In this document: positions 35,463 through 45,675 of the stretch, piece by piece
Layout: each line of letters starts with the position of its first letter
Position numbering within the stretch: position 1 is the first letter of the stretch
NCBI RefSeq assembly: GCF_034119865.1
Contig: NZ_CP139421.1
Span: forward strand, 5,496,501-5,560,500
DNA length: 64,000 bases
Direction of reading: 5' to 3'
From: Algoriphagus sp. NG3
GTDB taxonomy: Bacteria > Bacteroidota > Bacteroidia > Cytophagales > Cyclobacteriaceae
Program-made: the position numbers and the translations under genes
Notes under the pieces: model-generated
Told to the model about the DNA's origin: nothing
Database searches by the model: none
The model's input: only the letters and a program-made list of their open reading frames with translations

Positions 35463-38396
35463 TTAGAATTTTCTCATTTCCAGATGTTCATCCAGATCTA
35501 AGCGATTTATACCTGTGGACATCCAGTCTGGGGCTTCCTGGCCTTTCAGATGATGGTCAAAGAACTCCATCATTCTTACCGAATAATCTTTACGGTTTTC
35601 CAGTTTGCCCAGGCCATGGTTTTCGCCTTTATATTGTACCAGTATCACCGGTTTTTTCAGTCTTCTTAAGGCAGAGTAATATTCAATTCCCTGAGTGAAA
35701 TCCACTGCCCCGTCTTTGTCATTGTGAAGCATGAGTAGGGGAGTATTTACGTTTTTCACATGATATACCGGACTATTCCGCTCATAAGCTTCCCAGTTTT
35801 CCCATGGGCCTCCAGTAAATCTTCCCTGAGAAGCCTCGAATATGGACATATTTCCCCCTCCTGAATTCCAATAGATGAGGTCGTACATGGATATCATATT
35901 AGTCAACGGTGCACCTGCTGCTGCTGCCTTGAACATATCGGTCTGGGTAATCAGGAAAGAGGTTTGGTAGCCTCCCCAAGAATGTCCGTGTATTCCTATG
36001 TTATTTTCGTCTATGATGCCTGTTGCAATGGCTGCTTTGACAGCCGGAATTACGCACCACACTGCTGACATGCCTGGATCATCCATGGTATAGACGATGT
36101 CTGGAATGAAAACCGCATAGCCATTGCTGGTATATACATTGGGATTCCAACCGGTACCACTAAAGCCAGGGTTAGACCAGCTGTGTCGGGTTTGAGATAG
36201 TTTTTCGTAGTAATAAACTACGGTCGGATATTTCTCACCCTCTTTGTAATTGGCCGGAAGAAACAATGCTCCCTGAAGTGTGTCGCCTTTATCGGAGACA
36301 TAATCAACTAATCGGGTTCCTGATGACCAGGAGAATTTACTCGCCTCAGGGGCATTTTCGGTGATTTTCTTTGGAGAGGCGAGTGTGGCATCTGCCACAA
36401 AAGTCTGGTCAGGAGTGTTGAAATTTTCTTTGTTGAAGAAATAGACTTCGGCCTTTTTAGCTTTGCGAAGATTTCCTATGGCTGCATCTTCCCATATCAG
36501 AGGTGTAGCTCCTGGATTTAATCCGCTTTTTGCTGGTTTGAGTTGGGAAATCCCACTCTTTTTAGTCCATTCCCCATAGGTTCTGAAATACTGTGGCTTG
36601 CTTAGATCTATTCCTTTTTCTTCTGGATCCAATGAGAATCTATACTGATACCTGATTTTGTCTGTTCTTCCGTTTTGGGTAAGGTTTACCGCCTTTGTCT
36701 TACCCGTTACCGGGATTTGCCAGATATCCCATCCATCCCGGATCAGCACATATTGACTATCACTGCTCCAGCCAAGTGAGCTTTGAAGTGGTTTTTTTAC
36801 ATTATGGTCATCTTCCTCATTGACGAAAGTCACCGGCAAGTTGCCTGTCAGGTTAGTTTCCTGACCACTTGCAATATCATAGGCGTAGTAGTTGCCATCC
36901 TTTCCAAAGATTAATTTGTTGCCATCAGGAGAGCTACGAGGGTAAGAGGTGTATCCCGGTAGGTAGAAGTTGGTGAAGAGTGTTTTTTTCTCACCTGTTT
37001 TCAGATCTACAATGTAAAAGTCACGATAGTTCTGTCCGTCAAGGTTACTTTGCAGTTCGTAGGATTGATTGTCTGAGCCAACTGCGTATTTCTGTTTTTC
37101 CAGAATACTTAGATCCCGCATGCTGCTATCCTGAAGCTGGATATGCTTGCCTGCAGCCACATCATACATAGCATAGAAACTGTAGTTTTTATCCTGGTTT
37201 TCAAGGACTTGCTGGCGGGATTGAAGTCGGCTGTCGTTCCAGTGCCAAATAGTCATGTCAGGCTTGTCGGCGTCATTATCCTTTTTAGAGACTTTTCCTG
37301 AATCTAATTTGGAAAGTGCTTTTTTCAGGTCTGCCACTGAAGTCAGGGAAGTGTCAGCCATGATCTTTTTGATAGCGTCAGACTCGGCGGCCGCCACGGA
37401 GTCTTTATCAAGTTCCTTTTTTACTTCCTCTTTTTTGGCTAAGACCAAAGGATGAATACCGTAGAATAGTCTCGTTAAATCTTCAGACCACATCGGGCGA
37501 CGATTTGGACTAATAGTATATTCTTTTGAAAAGCCCGTAGAATCAGCGGAAGGATCATAAACAGTAACGACTGGGGAAGTGAGATTTTTAACTCCTACTA
37601 ATTTCCCCTGATCCTGCTTGTATTTTTTGTCTTTTACCAGTTTCAAGGCTGCAAAAGCATCACCTTTCTCTGTCCAGTTGATGGATTTGTAAGAAGCCTT
37701 ATCAGAGTCCAGCACAGAAGTGCTGTTGTTGGTCAAGTCCATCAGGTAGATGCCATTACCCGTTTGGTTGGCAGCATCTACGGAATAGGCCAAGTATTTT
37801 CCACTTTTATTGAATGAAAACTCAGCTACATTTCCGATGTTTTGCGCCTTTTTAGTAGCAAGATGATAAATCAGTAGGTCAGAGCCCTTGGCATCCCCAC
37901 CTCCATCTTTGGTCAGGTTGATAGCCAATACGGTAGAGGCCTCTCCGTTAAATGAAAAATTGCTGACGTTTTCAAAAGTCTTCTTGTCGTCTTTGTCGTC
38001 TGATCCCAATCTGATCAGATTAACTTTGTCGTGAAGAGGTTTGCCTTTCGATTTTTTATTGGCCTCTTTTTCTTTAAAAGTCGGATGTTCTTTGAATGCA
38101 ATCCACTTGCTGTCATCGCTGAATGCTATAGATGGGTAGTTGGTGAATCCGATGTTTAACCTTTGGGTGGAATCCGGGGCACTAACATATTGGAGTATGA
38201 TTTCCCCATCAGCTTCCAGTGCGACCATTCCATAGGCGATCCATTTTCCGTCAGGGGAGATACTGAATGTGCCCCCCTGCATATATTTCCATGTAGGAAT
38301 GTCCTTCCATGAAATGGGCTTTGGGTTTTCTTCCTGAGCTATAGCCAGGTTGCACAATAGGCAAAAAAGCCATAAAAAGGTAAAGTGTTGTTTCAT
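35463..38396 (-). CDS. S9 family prolyl oligopeptidase, exported
   Basis: Exported serine peptidase of 977 aa. A signal peptide (residues 1-20, NLAIAQ) is followed by a long beta-propeller region to about residue 690 with repeated FSPDGKW-like blades. The C-terminal alpha/beta-hydrolase domain has the nucleophile Ser806 in HGHSWGGY, the acid in HNDKDGAVDF and the histidine in GENHGLGK. A lysine/aspartate-rich linker is inserted near residues 315-390. It probably trims peptides in the periplasm. Its leader has the 38-nt shared box. Confidence 0.92.
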   Translation of the reverse strand: MKQHFTFLWLFCLLCNLAIAQEENPKPISWKDIPTWKYMQGGTFSISPDGKWIAYGMVALEADGEIILQYVSAPDSTQRLNIGFTNYPSIAFSDDSKWIAFKEHPTFKEKEANKKSKGKPLHDKVNLIRLGSDDKDDKKTFENVSNFSFNGEASTVLAINLTKDGGGDAKGSDLLIYHLATKKAQNIGNVAEFSFNKSGKYLAYSVDAANQTGNGIYLMDLTNNSTSVLDSDKASYKSINWTEKGDAFAALKLVKDKKYKQDQGKLVGVKNLTSPVVTVYDPSADSTGFSKEYTISPNRRPMWSEDLTRLFYGIHPLVLAKKEEVKKELDKDSVAAAESDAIKKIMADTSLTSVADLKKALSKLDSGKVSKKDNDADKPDMTIWHWNDSRLQSRQQVLENQDKNYSFYAMYDVAAGKHIQLQDSSMRDLSILEKQKYAVGSDNQSYELQSNLDGQNYRDFYIVDLKTGEKKTLFTNFYLPGYTSYPRSSPDGNKLIFGKDGNYYAYDIASGQETNLTGNLPVTFVNEEDDHNVKKPLQSSLGWSSDSQYVLIRDGWDIWQIPVTGKTKAVNLTQNGRTDKIRYQYRFSLDPEEKGIDLSKPQYFRTYGEWTKKSGISQLKPAKSGLNPGATPLIWEDAAIGNLRKAKKAEVYFFNKENFNTPDQTFVADATLASPKKITENAPEASKFSWSSGTRLVDYVSDKGDTLQGALFLPANYKEGEKYPTVVYYYEKLSQTRHSWSNPGFSGTGWNPNVYTSNGYAVFIPDIVYTMDDPGMSAVWCVIPAVKAAIATGIIDENNIGIHGHSWGGYQTSFLITQTDMFKAAAAGAPLTNMISMYDLIYWNSGGGNMSIFEASQGRFTGGPWENWEAYERNSPVYHVKNVNTPLLMLHNDKDGAVDFTQGIEYYSALRRLKKPVILVQYKGENHGLGKLENRKDYSVRMMEFFDHHLKGQEAPDWMSTGINRLDLDEHLEMRKF

Positions 38397-38428
38397 CTGT
38401 TTATATTTTGTTTTAAGAGGTCAGATGG

Positions 38429-38466
38429 AATCTCGCCAGGCGAATAATCATCCCTCTGTGTGTCGT
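38429..38466 (-). promoter_or_regulatory. Shared 38-nt leader box, copy B
   Basis: Matches copy A at 33048-33085 in 31 of 38 positions; 32 nt upstream of the S9 peptidase start. The sequence between the box and the ATG resembles that of the Cof-type phosphatase gene. Confidence 0.45.
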
Positions 38467-38885
38467 CTTCGACATGCTCGATTTCATAGTGATATTTTTT
38501 CAGATTTGAAAATAAGGAAAAATAATCAGCCTAAAGTTCAAAATGGGTTAAGGGGTATTAAAACATAGGTTAGTTTGAATTTTTTAACGGTGTCCATACC
38601 ATAGGAGCCACCAAGGGGTGCTTTTTATGCTACTAGTCACATGTATGTTGCAAAGATGCCGACCCGCTGGGCTTATATGTTGAATAATGTTTCATAAGCT
38701 GCTTTAAACATAAAAGAACATAATTAAAATGAAATCAGGGTATAACAAAATCACGAACCTGGTGACAAACCGAGTTAACGAGCTCCATAGGAGCGGAATC
38801 TTTGTGGAAAATGGATAGGAAAGGGAATAGTGAAGCTCCGTACGAACGGCACAACTTAATTTGACGTGCTTTCGTCTTGGCTTAA

Positions 38886-38920
38886 CTGACCACTGACCAC
38901 TGACCACTGACCACTGACCA
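38886..38920. repeat. CTGACCA tandem repeat, five copies
   Basis: Five exact 7-bp units, directly before the stop of the amidohydrolase. Copy number probably varies between strains. Confidence 0.8.
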
Positions 38921-38924
38921 TTGG

Positions 38925-40631
38925 TTACTTCTTACTATACACCACTTTTCCGCCTACCACCGTCATTGCGACTTTGGTCTCTAAAATTTCATCCTCTGGT
39001 ATTTCCACGATATTCCTGTCGAATATGGTGAAATCAGCTGCTTTGCCTACTTCAATTGATCCTTTGAAATCTTCTTCAAACTCAGCATAGGCTCCATCAA
39101 GTGTATAAGATTTTAGAGCTTCTTCTCTAGTCATTTTCTGATCGCCTTCATAGCCTCCTTCAGGTAAGCCTTGGAGTGTTTTGCGTGTGACAGAGGCGTA
39201 AAAGGAAGGAATAGGATCCACTGGTTCTACCGGAGCATCCGTCCCATTAGTAACCACTGCACCTGTTTGCATCAGTTTCTGCCATACATAGGCACCGTCA
39301 ATAATCCTTTTTTCGCCCAATCTATCTATCGCCCAGGGTCTATCCGAACTCAGATGGATAGCCTGCATGGCCGCAATCACCCCCAATGCCCCAAATCTAG
39401 GGATATCATCTGGATGAATATGCTGGGCATGTTCTATACGGAATCTCAGATTTTTACTATCCGGGAAGTTCCCGAAAGCAGCTTCATATCGATCAAGAAT
39501 CTCTTGATTAGCCCGGTCGCCGATGGCATGAGAGCAAACCTGAAAACCTGCCGGAATGGCTTTTTCAGAAACTTCCGAAACAACCGACATAGGCAATGTC
39601 TCATGGCCTCTATGTCCAGGACGATCAGAGTAATCTTCCAGAAGCCAGGCACCTCTGTTTCCCAATGCTCCATCACAATTCAACTTAATCGAACGTACTG
39701 TCAGCAGGTGATCGGTACTGTCGATCATGGGGCCTTTTTGATACCATTCCTCCAGGAGCGAAGGCTGGGTACCTGTCAGCATCACATATTGACGGACAGT
39801 GAGCTTGCCTTCATTTTTGAATTTCTGAATTAAATCAATCACATTTTGCCCACTTCCGGCATCGTGGAAACTTGTAATACCTTTTTCATTGAGTTCCTGC
39901 AGTGCCAGCGTAAGTGCCTGCTCTGCTCTTTCTGGAGTTTCTGCAGGAATCAGTTTGGCTACCAGTCCAGCCGCTTTCTCTGAAAGTATTCCTGTTGGGT
40001 TACCCAGCTCATCGAGAATGATTTCTCCGCCTTCAACCTCTCCTGGTCTTTCACCTTTTAAGTTACTGATCCCCGCCATTTCCAGCGCTTTTGCATTTGC
40101 AAAAGCAGCATGACCGCTTGCATGTGAAAGGTAAACAGGGTTTTCAGGGGAAACTGCATTTAGTTTATCATTGGTTTGGAATCCTTTGACTAATTTTTCT
40201 GGCTTTTCGATCCATTTGTCCTGATGCCATCCGCGTCCGGTGATCCATTCTCCTGGTTTGGCCTTGGCAATAGCTTCTTCCACTTTTTCTACCAATTCTT
40301 CGTATGATTTTACATACATCAGATCCAGTTCCAGTTTGTTGTAGCCGATACCCATCAGGTGAGCATGTGATTCGATAATGCCCGGGGTCATAGTATTGCC
40401 TTGAAGGTCGATCACCTCGGTGTTTTCAGCCTTGTGTATTTCGATTTCTTCGGCAGTTCCGACGGCTAGTATCATTCCGTTTTTCACTGCCACAGCTTCA
40501 GCTGTAGGCTGGGATTCATTAACCGTGTAGATAATGCCATTGGTGAAAATCAGATCTGCTGGTTCGCCCTTCTCTGAAGAGCAGGAAATTAGGAAAAGCC
40601 CCAGAATCCCAAGGAGGTAAAATACTTTCAT
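38925..40631 (-). CDS. Amidohydrolase family lipoprotein (YtcJ-like)
   Basis: Lipoprotein of 568 aa; LGLFLISCSS is a lipobox near residue 17. The metal-dependent hydrolase fold has the HxH ligand pair in ESHAHLMG, further ligands in HAIGDRAN and EHAQHIHP, and a final Asp in VTNGTDAPVEP. This is the YtcJ/exoenzyme-regulatory-protein group of amidohydrolases. Substrate unknown. It acts at the cell envelope. Confidence 0.9.
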   Translation of the reverse strand: MKVFYLLGILGLFLISCSSEKGEPADLIFTNGIIYTVNESQPTAEAVAVKNGMILAVGTAEEIEIHKAENTEVIDLQGNTMTPGIIESHAHLMGIGYNKLELDLMYVKSYEELVEKVEEAIAKAKPGEWITGRGWHQDKWIEKPEKLVKGFQTNDKLNAVSPENPVYLSHASGHAAFANAKALEMAGISNLKGERPGEVEGGEIILDELGNPTGILSEKAAGLVAKLIPAETPERAEQALTLALQELNEKGITSFHDAGSGQNVIDLIQKFKNEGKLTVRQYVMLTGTQPSLLEEWYQKGPMIDSTDHLLTVRSIKLNCDGALGNRGAWLLEDYSDRPGHRGHETLPMSVVSEVSEKAIPAGFQVCSHAIGDRANQEILDRYEAAFGNFPDSKNLRFRIEHAQHIHPDDIPRFGALGVIAAMQAIHLSSDRPWAIDRLGEKRIIDGAYVWQKLMQTGAVVTNGTDAPVEPVDPIPSFYASVTRKTLQGLPEGGYEGDQKMTREEALKSYTLDGAYAEFEEDFKGSIEVGKAADFTIFDRNIVEIPEDEILETKVAMTVVGGKVVYSKK

Positions 40632-40694
40632 GGATTTATAGTTCTAATCAGAAAGCTACCTTTTTTTAGAGAAGAAGGGAAACCGATCCTGTAA

Positions 40695-42779
40695 TTACCT
40701 GACCCAGAATTTCCCTGATTTGGTCGCTTTGCCTTCGAAGTCAAAGATCATTATATATAGACCGGATGGCAAAAAATCGACTTGAAGCTCAACTTCGGTA
40801 TTCGCAGGCACAGACAGATCAGTCAGCAATACCTGTCCCATGGCATTGATTATCTGTACACTTGCTGTAGCACTTGTGATAATCTTGAGTGGGCTTTCCG
40901 TTGGATTAGGGTAGAGTTTAAACTGGTATTCTCCATCTGGAAGAGGCTCTGTATCATCCGAACTGAGATAGATCAATCCACCTCCCCTGGTTCCTAATAT
41001 TAAATCAGGAGAACCACCTAAAGGAGCCTCTACAATAGAGATCCAGGTGTTTCTCCCGAGTTTTGTAGGTAGATTCCTAGTACCGATTTTCACCAAAATA
41101 TCCTGAGAGGTAGCAGAGTTCATGAAATCTTCAATTTTGCTGAGTAAGCCATTTTGATCTATAGTGTAGAGATTTGGATTGGGTAGGTTCTCTACAGCCA
41201 CCGTTAGGTTTCTAGTGGCAGGATTATCGGTAAAGCCCAAGAAATCCGACTGAATAAGTGCGGCAGAAGAGTTTTCGAAATCAAAGCGGTAAAGATCCAG
41301 GCCTCCATTTTGCGCGGCTACTAGAAGGTAGTCTTGCTGCTGGTAACTGAAAAACTGTAAGAAATCTCCACGTCTCGGCGTATATCCAGGGAAAACAAGG
41401 GGAGGTGCCCCCATATCATTCAGGTCATAAATTACCTGGGTAGGAATGCTTGCATTGTAATCAATACCGGAGGCTAATACATGCAATTCCCCTTTCTGAT
41501 CTCTAAAATGTATGTATTGGGCATCCACCAGATTTAGCTGGGAGAGATTTACGTATTCACCTTCAGTGAGCATATACTCCCCGTTGACTATCTGAAACCT
41601 TGTGCGATGAGATTTTATCTGGCCATTTTCCAGGACATTGGCTGTGACGAGAAGTTCTCCGTTGACTTTATTGCCAAGGAAAACCGGCCGTGCATTTTCA
41701 CCAAGATCGATCATCTGATCTTGTAAGAAAGAGCTGTATTCATTTCCGTCACTTCCTATTTTTACAACAGAATTCTTAAAATCAATCTTATAATTTACTG
41801 CAGGTTCACTGGTGTTCAGTGAGATGATCAGATCTTCACCTAAGGACTTGCCTATATGAAAAATAGGGAATTCAGGCAGGGGGCCAAAACCCGGCAATTC
41901 ATTGCTGAACGTAGTGAAATCTGGCGTTTCGTTTGTTCCCGAATTTGGAAGAAAATACAAAATATCGCACTCATCCCGTCCGAGAAGAAGATCATTGACA
42001 CCATCATTGTCCATGTCCTGATACAGCAGTGAGTGTCCCCCGGCATGGAGGATTTTGCCATTTTCGTCATTGAGGATTCTACTGTTTAGATCCTGACCTT
42101 GGCATGTTCTTCCAAATGAAATCTCCCCACAGCCGCAAAATTCAAAATTGCCCCAGTGGGTAATAGCAAATGCAAATCCATCAATATCAGCACTGCCTTT
42201 CCGCTCTACACTGGTGTTTTTATAGAACTCCATGTAATCACCTCCGGCAAAATTGAAAATCACTAAATCCAAGTCGCCATCCCCGTCCAGATCCTGAATC
42301 AAAGGAGTGTCTAGGTTATTGGTTTGGATGTTGCCTGAACCATCTAGTTTTAGAAAGTTCTGGGCAACTTCCCAGGAAATCTGAGATCCATTTGATGTGT
42401 TTCTGTAGGCTTTGATTCCCAGTGCAGTGGAGGTGAAAATGTCCTTCTTACCATCCCTGTCAAAATCTGCCAAAACCAAAAATCCATTGATATCGCTAGG
42501 GAAAGAATAACTGAGCTCTGGCAAATGTGTGAAGATTTCCCCTTCTTTTTTGAAAACCAGCAGTTGGCGGGAATTGATGTCCCAAGTAACCCATTCTTCT
42601 ATCCCATCTGCCGTAAGATCTATCATTTGAAACTGGGCGGAATTGATTCCTCCAGCGAAGGCAGAAGGAAGTTTTTGTCCGTTTATTTCCACAGGGGGAG
42701 CCTGATCTAGGCGATAGATTTCCTGTGCACTCAGTTGGAAATTGATAAGTAGAAAAGTGAAAATCCAGAATACTCTCAT
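40695..42779 (-). CDS. FG-GAP repeat protein with type IX sorting domain
   Basis: Exported protein of 694 aa. I chose the Met at 42779 (MRVFWIFTFLL), which starts a proper signal peptide ending at LSAQ. The mature protein is beta-propeller-like with calcium-type D-x-D-x-D-G repeats (DFDRDGKKD, DLDGDGDLD, DMDNDGVND), typical of FG-GAP/VCBS blades. The last 75 residues (KLYPNPTESPLKI to the terminal KSGKFWVR) form a type A C-terminal domain that directs it through the type IX system, whose PorW/SprE part is also in this window. It begins divergently from murF. Confidence 0.88.
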   Translation of the reverse strand: MRVFWIFTFLLINFQLSAQEIYRLDQAPPVEINGQKLPSAFAGGINSAQFQMIDLTADGIEEWVTWDINSRQLLVFKKEGEIFTHLPELSYSFPSDINGFLVLADFDRDGKKDIFTSTALGIKAYRNTSNGSQISWEVAQNFLKLDGSGNIQTNNLDTPLIQDLDGDGDLDLVIFNFAGGDYMEFYKNTSVERKGSADIDGFAFAITHWGNFEFCGCGEISFGRTCQGQDLNSRILNDENGKILHAGGHSLLYQDMDNDGVNDLLLGRDECDILYFLPNSGTNETPDFTTFSNELPGFGPLPEFPIFHIGKSLGEDLIISLNTSEPAVNYKIDFKNSVVKIGSDGNEYSSFLQDQMIDLGENARPVFLGNKVNGELLVTANVLENGQIKSHRTRFQIVNGEYMLTEGEYVNLSQLNLVDAQYIHFRDQKGELHVLASGIDYNASIPTQVIYDLNDMGAPPLVFPGYTPRRGDFLQFFSYQQQDYLLVAAQNGGLDLYRFDFENSSAALIQSDFLGFTDNPATRNLTVAVENLPNPNLYTIDQNGLLSKIEDFMNSATSQDILVKIGTRNLPTKLGRNTWISIVEAPLGGSPDLILGTRGGGLIYLSSDDTEPLPDGEYQFKLYPNPTESPLKIITSATASVQIINAMGQVLLTDLSVPANTEVELQVDFLPSGLYIMIFDFEGKATKSGKFWVR

Positions 42780-42872
42780 GAATACGGAAGGGAGAAGTCG
42801 AAAATTAAACGTGAGTTGCACTTCAAAGATGTGAATGATTCCTTTATTTTGGGATTAATTTCTTCAGAAACG

Positions 42873-44168
42873 ATGAATATCTCCATTTTATATACTCTTT
42901 TTAAAAATAGTACAGGGGTCTGTACAGATACCCGGAAAATCGAAAAAGGCAATCTTTTTTTTGCTTTGAAGGGGCCAAATTTTGATGCGAATGCATTTGC
43001 TCCACAAGCGTTGGAAATGGGTGCTTCAGCCGTGGTGATCGATGATGTCACGTGTTTTGTGGAAGACGATGAGCGCTATTTTTTGGCAGAAGATGCCTTG
43101 AAGATGCTTCAGGATTTGGCGAATTTTCATCGTAAGCAATTAACTATTCCCATCGTAGGGCTGACCGGATCAAATGGCAAAACGACTACCAAGGAATTGA
43201 TGAAGGCCGTGTTGGGCAAGAAATTCCGAACTGCTGCTACTATTGGGAATCTGAATAACCACATTGGTGTTCCGTTGACTTTACTCGCGATCAAGGAAGA
43301 TAATGAGCTTGCCATTGTAGAAATGGGAGCCAATAAGCCTGGGGATATCGCTGAGCTTTGCGAAATAGCTGAACCTACGTATGGGGTAATTACCAATATC
43401 GGCCGGGCTCATCTGGAAGGTATGGGTGGGCCTGAAGGCGTGTTAAAAACAAAGACTGAGTTATTTCAGTTTTTGAAAGAAAACGGAGGGAGGGTTTTTA
43501 TCAATTCCCAGGATCCTATTCTGTCCAATCTGAGTAAGAGGTTTGAAGATCCCATTCTTTATCCTGGAGTTGGGGATTTTTGTGAGGTAAGTTTTCAGGA
43601 AGCCAATCCATTTGTGAAATTTTCGGCGGAAGGTTCAGATGAAGTTTTTCTAAGTTCACTGATCGGGGCATACAATTTTGGGAATATTGCGGCTGCACTG
43701 ACGGTTGGGAAATTTTTTGGCGTAGAGATGCAGAAGGCTGTTCAGGCTATAGTAGATTATAAACCGGCTAATATGCGGTCTCAATTGATCGAGAAGCGTA
43801 GCAATCTGATCATTTTGGATGCATATAATGCTAATCCTTCCAGTATGGAAGTAGCTATCCGGACTTTTGGGCAGATGACGGGGAAAAAGCATAAAATGCT
43901 TATTATCGGAGATATGTTTGAGCTGGGAACTCATGCAGAGGCTGAGCATGCCAGGCTGGGAGAAATCATCAGCGAATATGAGATAGATAAAGTTTGTTTT
44001 ACCGGTCAGTTGATAGTGTCTGCTTTGACCACTTATCCAAAAGCCTTGTATTTTCCGGATCCATTTTCCTTCAGAAATTGGCTTGCTGACAGTAAACTGG
44101 AGGATTATCTGATTTTGATCAAAGGCAGTCGCGGGATGAAGCTGGAAGGATTGGTGGATTTTATTTGA
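42873..44168 (+). CDS. murF: UDP-N-acetylmuramoyl-tripeptide--D-alanyl-D-alanine ligase
   Basis: Mur ligase of 431 aa that adds D-Ala-D-Ala to the UDP-MurNAc peptide in the cytoplasm. The ATP-binding loop is GLTGSNGKTTTKE; further Mur motifs are NLNNHIGVPLTLL and the C-terminal ILDAYNANPSSM. The start at 42873 (MNISILYTLF) is used because the frame open from 42816 would overlap the divergent gene and adds unrelated residues. N-terminal uridine-binding domain, central and C-terminal domains are all present. Confidence 0.95.
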   Translation: MNISILYTLFKNSTGVCTDTRKIEKGNLFFALKGPNFDANAFAPQALEMGASAVVIDDVTCFVEDDERYFLAEDALKMLQDLANFHRKQLTIPIVGLTGSNGKTTTKELMKAVLGKKFRTAATIGNLNNHIGVPLTLLAIKEDNELAIVEMGANKPGDIAELCEIAEPTYGVITNIGRAHLEGMGGPEGVLKTKTELFQFLKENGGRVFINSQDPILSNLSKRFEDPILYPGVGDFCEVSFQEANPFVKFSAEGSDEVFLSSLIGAYNFGNIAAALTVGKFFGVEMQKAVQAIVDYKPANMRSQLIEKRSNLIILDAYNANPSSMEVAIRTFGQMTGKKHKMLIIGDMFELGTHAEAEHARLGEIISEYEIDKVCFTGQLIVSALTTYPKALYFPDPFSFRNWLADSKLEDYLILIKGSRGMKLEGLVDFI

Positions 44169-44589
44169 AAAGTGCCAAAAATTCTTGAGAGGAATAAATA
44201 GGTAATGTAGAATGTGTATAATCAGAAGTGTTTCTGGTAATTATTCCGCTGATTTCAGGATTAGAAATTACAGTGAAATATTGGATAGCATCTTCAAAAT
44301 CGGGGAAATTGCTTTTAACTGCTAAGTAAATTTCCTGTTCACCGACAGAAAGTACTTTGCATAGTTCAAGAAAGTCTTTTATTAATTTTAGGCTTTGTTG
44401 CTTACCTACTTGCTTCCTACTAATATAATGGATGTTAGAAATTGCTAACGAAGATGTGTAAATCTCTATTTTTCGATTAAAAGCTAATTGAAATATTTCT
44501 CTTGCATAGCTATTAAAAGGTGTCCTTTTTAGCAAATAGTCAAGAATGACATCTGAATCCAAAAAGTAATTAAATACCATATTTTTCAA
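44161..44589 (-). CDS. PIN domain toxin (VapC-like)
   Basis: Ribonuclease toxin of 142 aa. The first acidic residue is in FLDSDVILDYLL, the middle pair in NFPDFEDAIQYF, and the last in IITRNTSDYTHS, giving the four-acid PIN active site that binds Mg2+ or Mn2+. The start at 44589 has a second ATG at 44580. It overlaps the upstream antitoxin gene by 20 nt, a typical toxin-antitoxin arrangement. The 3' end overlaps murF by 8 nt in convergent orientation. Confidence 0.85.
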   Translation of the reverse strand: MKNMVFNYFLDSDVILDYLLKRTPFNSYAREIFQLAFNRKIEIYTSSLAISNIHYISRKQVGKQQSLKLIKDFLELCKVLSVGEQEIYLAVKSNFPDFEDAIQYFTVISNPEISGIITRNTSDYTHSTLPIYSSQEFLALFK

Positions 44590-44842
44590 TCAGGGCCTTG
44601 GTTAATTCTTCTTTGTAGTCAAAATCTTTGTCATATTTTAGAATACCTTCTAACCTTAAGAATGATTCAGGAAGTGGCTTTAATGTTTCTTTTTTGCTCT
44701 TCCTTGTCTTTCTTTCTTCTAAAAGAATTTCAGAAAAAAAAATTTCCACCAAGTCTGATAGACTCTTTCCTTGCGCTTCAGCATATTTTTTTGCTTTTTC
44801 GGCAAGAGCTTCGTTGATGTCCAGTGTTAGTTTAGTTGTCAT
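44570..44842 (-). CDS. Antitoxin, ribbon-helix-helix (DUF6364-like)
   Basis: Small protein of 90 aa. The N-terminus TTKLTLDINEALAEKAKKYA and GKSLSDLVEIFF fit a ribbon-helix-helix DNA-binding domain; the charged tail would wrap the PIN toxin. It is the first gene of the pair and probably represses its own promoter. No further gene belongs to this unit. Confidence 0.8.
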   Translation of the reverse strand: MTTKLTLDINEALAEKAKKYAEAQGKSLSDLVEIFFSEILLEERKTRKSKKETLKPLPESFLRLEGILKYDKDFDYKEELTKALIEKYGI

Positions 44843-44974
44843 GACTTCAGGATTATCCGATATAATTTAAGAAGAATTCCTTCCTAATTGAAATCAATTT
44901 TGCTTCATTAAAGTTTAATTCTATGTCAGCCTTCTGACGTTTTTTGATTTCATAAGTTACAAATACGATAAACA

Positions 44975-45652
44975 ATGCGTCCTTACTTGCCTTTCCTCAC
45001 CGCCCTTGCCGAACATAACTCCAAAGAATGGATGGATGAAAACAAGAAATGGTATCAGGATACCCGGTCTGAATTCTTGGAGGATGTAGCAGTTTTGCTC
45101 AAGGGAATTGGTGAGTGGGAACCAGAACTTTTGGTATTCAAACCTAAGGATTGTGTCTTTAGACAAAACCGGGACATAAGATTCTCTGCGAATAAAATGC
45201 CTTACAAAAATAATTTTGGGGCTTATTTCTCACCCAAAGGGAAAAAGTCCGAAGGCCCAGGTTATTATCTGCAGATCCAGCCGGGTAATTCATTTATAGC
45301 TGGCGGGATCTGGATGCCGATGGCAGAAACCTTAAAGAAAATAAGAAGGGAAATCGACTACTCAGGCGCTGAATTAGCAAAAATCGAAAATGATAAGGAC
45401 TTCAAATCGCTTTTCGGAGCGATTGAGGGAGAAAAACTCAAAACCAGTCCTCGGGATTACGGGGCTGATCATGAGTTTATAGATTATTTAAGGTTGAAGA
45501 GCTTTACGGTTTCCTCCAAAATCGCTGACCGGGACATTGAGTCCGGTAACTTCATCAATATTGCCTTAGATGGGTTTAGGAAAATGATCCCACTACAACA
45601 ATTCCTGACACAGGCAATCGAAGATGTGGAAGATGGTTCTGGGATTCTGTAG
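44975..45652 (+). CDS. DUF2461 domain-containing protein
   Basis: Protein of 225 aa with the DUF2461 pattern: FLTALAEHNSKEWMDENK near the start, RDIRFSANKMPYKNNFGAYFSP, and YLQIQPGNSFIAGGIWMP in the middle. Function unknown, cytoplasmic by lack of signal. The first residues are MRPYLPF. It is convergent with the phosphatase gene. Confidence 0.88.
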   Translation: MRPYLPFLTALAEHNSKEWMDENKKWYQDTRSEFLEDVAVLLKGIGEWEPELLVFKPKDCVFRQNRDIRFSANKMPYKNNFGAYFSPKGKKSEGPGYYLQIQPGNSFIAGGIWMPMAETLKKIRREIDYSGAELAKIENDKDFKSLFGAIEGEKLKTSPRDYGADHEFIDYLRLKSFTVSSKIADRDIESGNFINIALDGFRKMIPLQQFLTQAIEDVEDGSGIL

Positions 45653-45675
45653 AAACTAGAGTCCAGATACTAAAA

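Larger units (their letters stand above)
38397..38924. other. Non-coding gap with repeats
   Basis: Contains the leader box of the S9 gene (38429-38466), a GCTCC-ATA-GGAGC hairpin (38782-38794) of the same architecture as those at 60227-60545, and five tandem CTGACCA units (38886-38920). A short minus-strand frame across the repeat reads SGQWS-type sequence and is not a gene. Confidence 0.6.

Noticed and set aside
38704..38907. 67-codon minus-strand frame before the amidohydrolase
   Set aside because: It reads through the CTGACCA tandem repeat (SGQWS-type sequence) and a hairpin; no protein character.
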